NCBI GenBank assembly: GCA_964515195.1
Contig: CAZETK010000007.1
Coordinates: forward strand, 1 to 64,000
Origin: Ga0074139 sp964515195
GTDB lineage: Bacteria; Bdellovibrionota; Bdellovibrionia; Bdellovibrionales; Bdellovibrionaceae
Direction: 5' to 3'
Length of the DNA stretch: 64,000 nt
This document shows, piece by piece, positions 60,937 through 64,000 of the stretch. Below the pieces are notes generated by a model, which made no database searches, was not told the DNA's origin, and was given only the letters and a program-made list of their open reading frames with translations. How positions within the stretch are numbered: position 1 is the first letter of the stretch; each line of letters opens with the position of its first letter. The position numbers were made by a program, and so were the translations under genes.

Positions 60937-62186
60937 GGCTAGCCATTTTTATGACGGTTTTTCTTTCCAGCTGGGTTTCTCTAGCCCAGGCAGAGAAGAA
61001 AGGCACGCTTGTGGTATGTGCCCAGTGCCCGATAAAAACCATTAGTCAGGCCGTTCATAGCGCCCACAAGGGTGATACTATATTGGTTAAGGCAGGCGAA
61101 TATGAAGAAGAGACTCTTAGCATAAAAACCACTGTGCATTTGATTGGCGAAGAAGGCGCCACCCTGATACACCGAGGTGAAGGCGATATGATTCTGGTTA
61201 CGGCTCCCGATACAACCATTAAGGGTTTAAAGATCATCGGTTCTGGAAAAAGTACTTACCAGGATTTTTCTGCTGTCAAGATTGCCAATACCTCCGGTTG
61301 CAGGATTGTGGATAATGAAATCGTAGATTCTCAATATGGAGTGATGGTCGCCAACTCGACCCATTGTATAGTTAGCGGGAACACAATCACGACAAAAGCA
61401 GTTGCTTCAGGTCTGCAAGGTGATGGTATTCACTTTTGGAAAACTTCAGACTCAAAAATCACAGGCAATAGGGTCCAGGGGCATCGTGATGGAATTTATC
61501 TGGAGTTCTCAACGGATGGTGAAATCTTTGACAATGTCATTACCAATAATCATCGTTATGGTCTGCACTTCATGTTTGCCAATGACAACGAATTTCGTAA
61601 TAACATTTTCCGTAGTAATGATGCCGGAGTAGCCGTCATGTACTCGAAAAGAATCAGAATGCTAAGAAACGAGTACTCGGACAACGCAGGAGCGGCATCA
61701 TATGGTCTTTTGCTGAAAGACATTACGGACTCTGAAATCACAGAAAACGAATTTCTTGGGAACACCGTCGCCATTTTTATGGAAGGATCAAATCGTAACA
61801 GATTTTTTTTGAACCGTTTCGATAAAAACGGCTGGACCATCAGATTGCTCAGTTCTTGCGAGTCTAATGTATTTCAAAATAACGCCTTTTTGAATAATGC
61901 TCTAGCCGTCGCCACAAACTCACATCTTAACTTAAACACTTTTCAACAAAACTACTGGGCCCAGCATAAAAATGTCGACTTGGACCATAACGGCTATGCG
62001 GATTTACCCTATCAGCCCACCAGCTTTTCCTCTTTTTTACTTGAAAAACACAATGTCAGCATTCTTCTGGTCGGCTCTCCGGTGTTAAAATTATTGGACT
62101 GGGCTGAGCAGATGTTCCCCGCCATTTCCCCTGTGAGCCTTAAGGATCCGATGCCTCTTATGAATTTTCCACTGAGGAAACGCTGA
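60933..62186 (+). CDS. nosD: NosD periplasmic copper-site maturation protein
   Basis: 417 residues. Signal peptide LAIFMTVFLSSWVSLAQAEK, then a right-handed parallel beta-helix built of ~22-residue repeats rich in NxI/DNxI and GI/GV (SGCRIVDNEIVDSQYGVMV, HRDGIYLEFSTDGEIFDNVI). The C-terminal hydrophobic stretch SILLVGSPVLKLLDWAEQMF contacts the membrane partners. CAQCPIKTISQAVHS near the start is usual for NosD. Works with NosF and NosY. Its TGA shares one base with the nosF ATG. Confidence 0.93.
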   Translation: MRLAIFMTVFLSSWVSLAQAEKKGTLVVCAQCPIKTISQAVHSAHKGDTILVKAGEYEEETLSIKTTVHLIGEEGATLIHRGEGDMILVTAPDTTIKGLKIIGSGKSTYQDFSAVKIANTSGCRIVDNEIVDSQYGVMVANSTHCIVSGNTITTKAVASGLQGDGIHFWKTSDSKITGNRVQGHRDGIYLEFSTDGEIFDNVITNNHRYGLHFMFANDNEFRNNIFRSNDAGVAVMYSKRIRMLRNEYSDNAGAASYGLLLKDITDSEITENEFLGNTVAIFMEGSNRNRFFLNRFDKNGWTIRLLSSCESNVFQNNAFLNNALAVATNSHLNLNTFQQNYWAQHKNVDLDHNGYADLPYQPTSFSSFLLEKHNVSILLVGSPVLKLLDWAEQMFPAISPVSLKDPMPLMNFPLRKR

Positions 62187-62902
62187 TGATAGAAATTAAA
62201 AATCTGTGCAAATCCTATGGGGCGAAAGTGGTTTTTAACCATCTTAACGCCCGCTTTGAACCGGGTATGATTCATGGAATACTGGGACCCAACGGATGCG
62301 GCAAAACAACTCTGGTAAAATCCATGCTAGGACTGGCGCACATACAAAGCGGAGAGATTCTTTTGAACGGACAGCCTTTGAAAAACTGCAGGGAAAAGGT
62401 GTCCTGGCTTCCTCAGCATCCCGAAGCCCCTCATAACTTAACAGCGAATAAACTTTTTGAGTTTATCGAAAGCCTACGCGGCGAAAAAGCCGTCTTCAAA
62501 AATCTTTTAATCGAAGTTTTCGATTTCGCAGGAGAAATCGAAAAGCCGTTAAAAACCTTGTCGGGGGGAAATTTTCAAAAATGTTTTTTAATCGCCACGC
62601 TCATGTTCGAAGTTCCTCTTATTATTTTGGATGAACCTACCGTGGGCCTTGATCCCATAGCCGCAACTCGGTTCAAAAAAATCGTAAGTGAGCGCGCCGA
62701 GAGCGCGACGATTCTTTTGATTTCTCATATCACAAGTGAAATTGAGCAGCTTTCCGAAAAAGTCCATTTCATGTTGGATGGGCGATGGGCTTACAGTGGC
62801 CACACTAATGACCTAGTCAGGCAAACAGGTCTTGCTGATTTTGAAAGCTCAATCGTGTATTTGCTGTCCCCTAAAGTTGAGGTCAGAAGTGAAAAAGTTT
62901 AG
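62186..62902 (+). CDS. nosF: NosF ABC transporter ATPase
   Basis: 238 residues: Walker A LGPNGCGKTTLVKSM, Q-loop WLPQHPEAPH, signature TLSGGNFQKCF, Walker B LIILDEPTVGLDP and H-loop ISHITSEIEQL. It powers the NosDFY complex needed for CuZ maturation. The signature LSGGNFQ differs slightly from the common LSGGQ. The 3' end overlaps nosY by 14 bases. Confidence 0.92.
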   Translation: MIEIKNLCKSYGAKVVFNHLNARFEPGMIHGILGPNGCGKTTLVKSMLGLAHIQSGEILLNGQPLKNCREKVSWLPQHPEAPHNLTANKLFEFIESLRGEKAVFKNLLIEVFDFAGEIEKPLKTLSGGNFQKCFLIATLMFEVPLIILDEPTVGLDPIAATRFKKIVSERAESATILLISHITSEIEQLSEKVHFMLDGRWAYSGHTNDLVRQTGLADFESSIVYLLSPKVEVRSEKV

Positions 62903-63665
62903 CACGCTTTTTAAGTATGAATCTTTTGCACTGGTTCAAAGTCGATGGCTATGGATTTATCTAATCGCCTTTAATTTGATTCTTTTTTTCTTGTACCATT
63001 TCAGCAACGAGCCCCAACAGTTATTCGTAAGTGTCATGAACGCCGTTCTTTTTTTTCATTCTATAGGCTTACTACTTTTTGCAACCTTGTCCTGGCAGAA
63101 CAATTCTGAGTTCACTTCTCTGATCCTGACTCAGCCAATTAAAAGACATACCGTATTCTTGGCCAGAACCCTTGCCTTCTATCTTTATTTGATTTGCGCA
63201 GCAGGAGCATCGCTTTTGATTCAAATAGGGCCGTCTTTGTCTCTTAATGAAATCTTTCGTCTGATAGCAAGCCAATCACTTATTATCATTATTTTTACCG
63301 GTATCGGCTTTCTTCTGGCCATTCAAATCCAAGACCGATTAAAAGCTATGGCCGTCGCGTCCGCTTTGATTTTACTTTTCACGCTTGCACTCGATGCCCT
63401 CAACCTTTGGATTATAACTAACTACTCCTATTACCCGTTAGAAAAACTAATCCTAGTGTTGAGTTCTTTAAATCCTTTAACTCTCTTGAAATATCAAAAC
63501 CTGACTCAAGATGAAAATTCATTATGGATAGGCTATGCCGGCCTTTTGTTGAAAAGGGCATGGGACTCTGATCTTATTAAAATAGTCAGTGGCATAGCGT
63601 TGCTATTTTGGACATTCGGACCGATTTCATGGGCCGGGTTAAAATTTCAACGCAAAGATTTTTAG
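62889..63665 (+). CDS. nosY: NosY ABC transporter permease
   Basis: 258 residues from GTG 62889, which has GAGG six bases upstream; the frame is open earlier, inside nosF. Six helices of the ABC-2 type, for example WLWIYLIAFNLILFFLYHF, IIIIFTGIGFLLAIQI and IVSGIALLFWTFGPISWAG. LILTQPIKRHTVFLARTLAF is a typical NosY coupling region. Membrane partner of NosF and NosD. Last gene of the nos operon; no clear terminator follows. Confidence 0.9.
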   Translation: MKKFSTLFKYESFALVQSRWLWIYLIAFNLILFFLYHFSNEPQQLFVSVMNAVLFFHSIGLLLFATLSWQNNSEFTSLILTQPIKRHTVFLARTLAFYLYLICAAGASLLIQIGPSLSLNEIFRLIASQSLIIIIFTGIGFLLAIQIQDRLKAMAVASALILLFTLALDALNLWIITNYSYYPLEKLILVLSSLNPLTLLKYQNLTQDENSLWIGYAGLLLKRAWDSDLIKIVSGIALLFWTFGPISWAGLKFQRKDF

Positions 63666-63820
63666 ATAGAAAAATGATTGAATTTGTACCAACTTATGGC
63701 CTCAACTCTTTTAGGGCTGCAAATACTCAAAGTTCAGCCGATAACAGACTGAAGCATCATTGTGAAATCGCAATTCATTTGGTTGTTGACTGGAGGTTGT
63801 CCTCAAGACCTAATATTTTA

Positions 63821-64000
63821 ATGAGACTTCTATCAAATGTTTTTATCGGTCTTTTGATTCTCCCCTACCTTCAGCCCGCAAAAGCTTTAGGCGATTCAAA
63901 ACCCAATATCGCTTCCGCTTGTGGAGGCAATAAAGTTTTTTACGAGTCACGGTGTAGAACACCCACTTCAGATGCGGGTAAGAAATGTAAATCATCCAAA
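63821..64000 (+). CDS. N-terminus of an exported protein (cut by window edge)
   Basis: 60 open codons from ATG 63821 run to the window end. A signal peptide is clear: RLLSNVFIGLLILPYLQPAK, cleavage near AKA-LGD. The mature part is Cys-rich (SACGGNKVFYESRCRT, GKKCKSSK), suggesting disulfides. No ribosome site stands at a usual distance (GGAGG lies about 26 bases upstream), so the exact start is uncertain. No family recognised; 155 bases separate it from nosY. Confidence 0.5.
   Translation, partial: MRLLSNVFIGLLILPYLQPAKALGDSKPNIASACGGNKVFYESRCRTPTSDAGKKCKSSK

Noticed and set aside
1..64000. CRISPR arrays, prophage modules, integrases, rRNA genes
   Set aside because: No regularly spaced repeats, cas genes, phage structural genes, intact recombinases or rRNA were found.

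Overview
The window reads as a chromosomal segment of a Gram-negative, respiring bacterium, most likely a Bdellovibrionota-type (Bdellovibrio-like) organism. That placement is inferred from the combination of a complete lower mevalonate pathway with type 2 IPP isomerase, alternative complex III, system II cytochrome c maturation, a MerR-IHF-PheT block, and many small exported proteins and lipoproteins. No 16S rRNA or other decisive marker is present. Codon use looks uniform except in the first 2.2 kb, which looks accessory.

Layout. 1-2.2 kb: a partial exported protein, tRNA-Pro, the C-terminal relic of an ISL3-like transposase, a frameshifted lipoprotein, a Lys-rich gene fragment with a nonsense codon, and a toxin-antitoxin module whose toxin needs a +1 frameshift. 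2.3-7.4 kb: an envelope cluster (beta-barrel, ABC ATPase, two FtsX-type permeases, LolA-like protein). 7.7-14.3 kb: pheS-pheT-ihfA-merR and two rRNA methyltransferases. 14.4-20.2 kb: mevalonate kinase, diphosphomevalonate decarboxylase, phosphomevalonate kinase, HMG-CoA reductase and IDI-2 placed directly behind rpmI-rplT. 20.3-24.3 kb: three exported proteins (L,D-transpeptidase, a circularly permuted ATP-grasp protein with a signal peptide, a trypsin-like protease) separating rpmI-rplT from infC-thrS. infC appears to start with ATC.

27-38 kb: actABCDEF (alternative complex III), with the system II cytochrome c maturation proteins CcsA and ResB just upstream. 38-48.6 kb: N-formylglutamate amidohydrolase family protein, cobalamin adenosyltransferase coupled to a GNAT-like protein and a GT-C-like membrane protein, Bcp, a Pro-rich exported protein, FadD, a HiPIP, SelO and an exported HNH nuclease. 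48.6-57 kb: a SNF2 helicase with a motif-rich divergent promoter, small envelope proteins, murI, a CBS-less IMPDH/GMP reductase family enzyme and tRNA-Leu.

57.4-63.7 kb: a nitrous oxide reductase cluster. A divergent cytochrome c lipoprotein and nosZ (Sec-type lipoprotein form) flank an 11-bp inverted repeat, followed by a NosB-like membrane protein, nosL, nosD, nosF and nosY. ActA-F would pass quinol electrons to c-type cytochromes matured by CcsA/ResB, and the cytochrome c next to nosZ could carry them to N2O. This electron path is inferred, not shown. The window ends inside another exported-protein gene.
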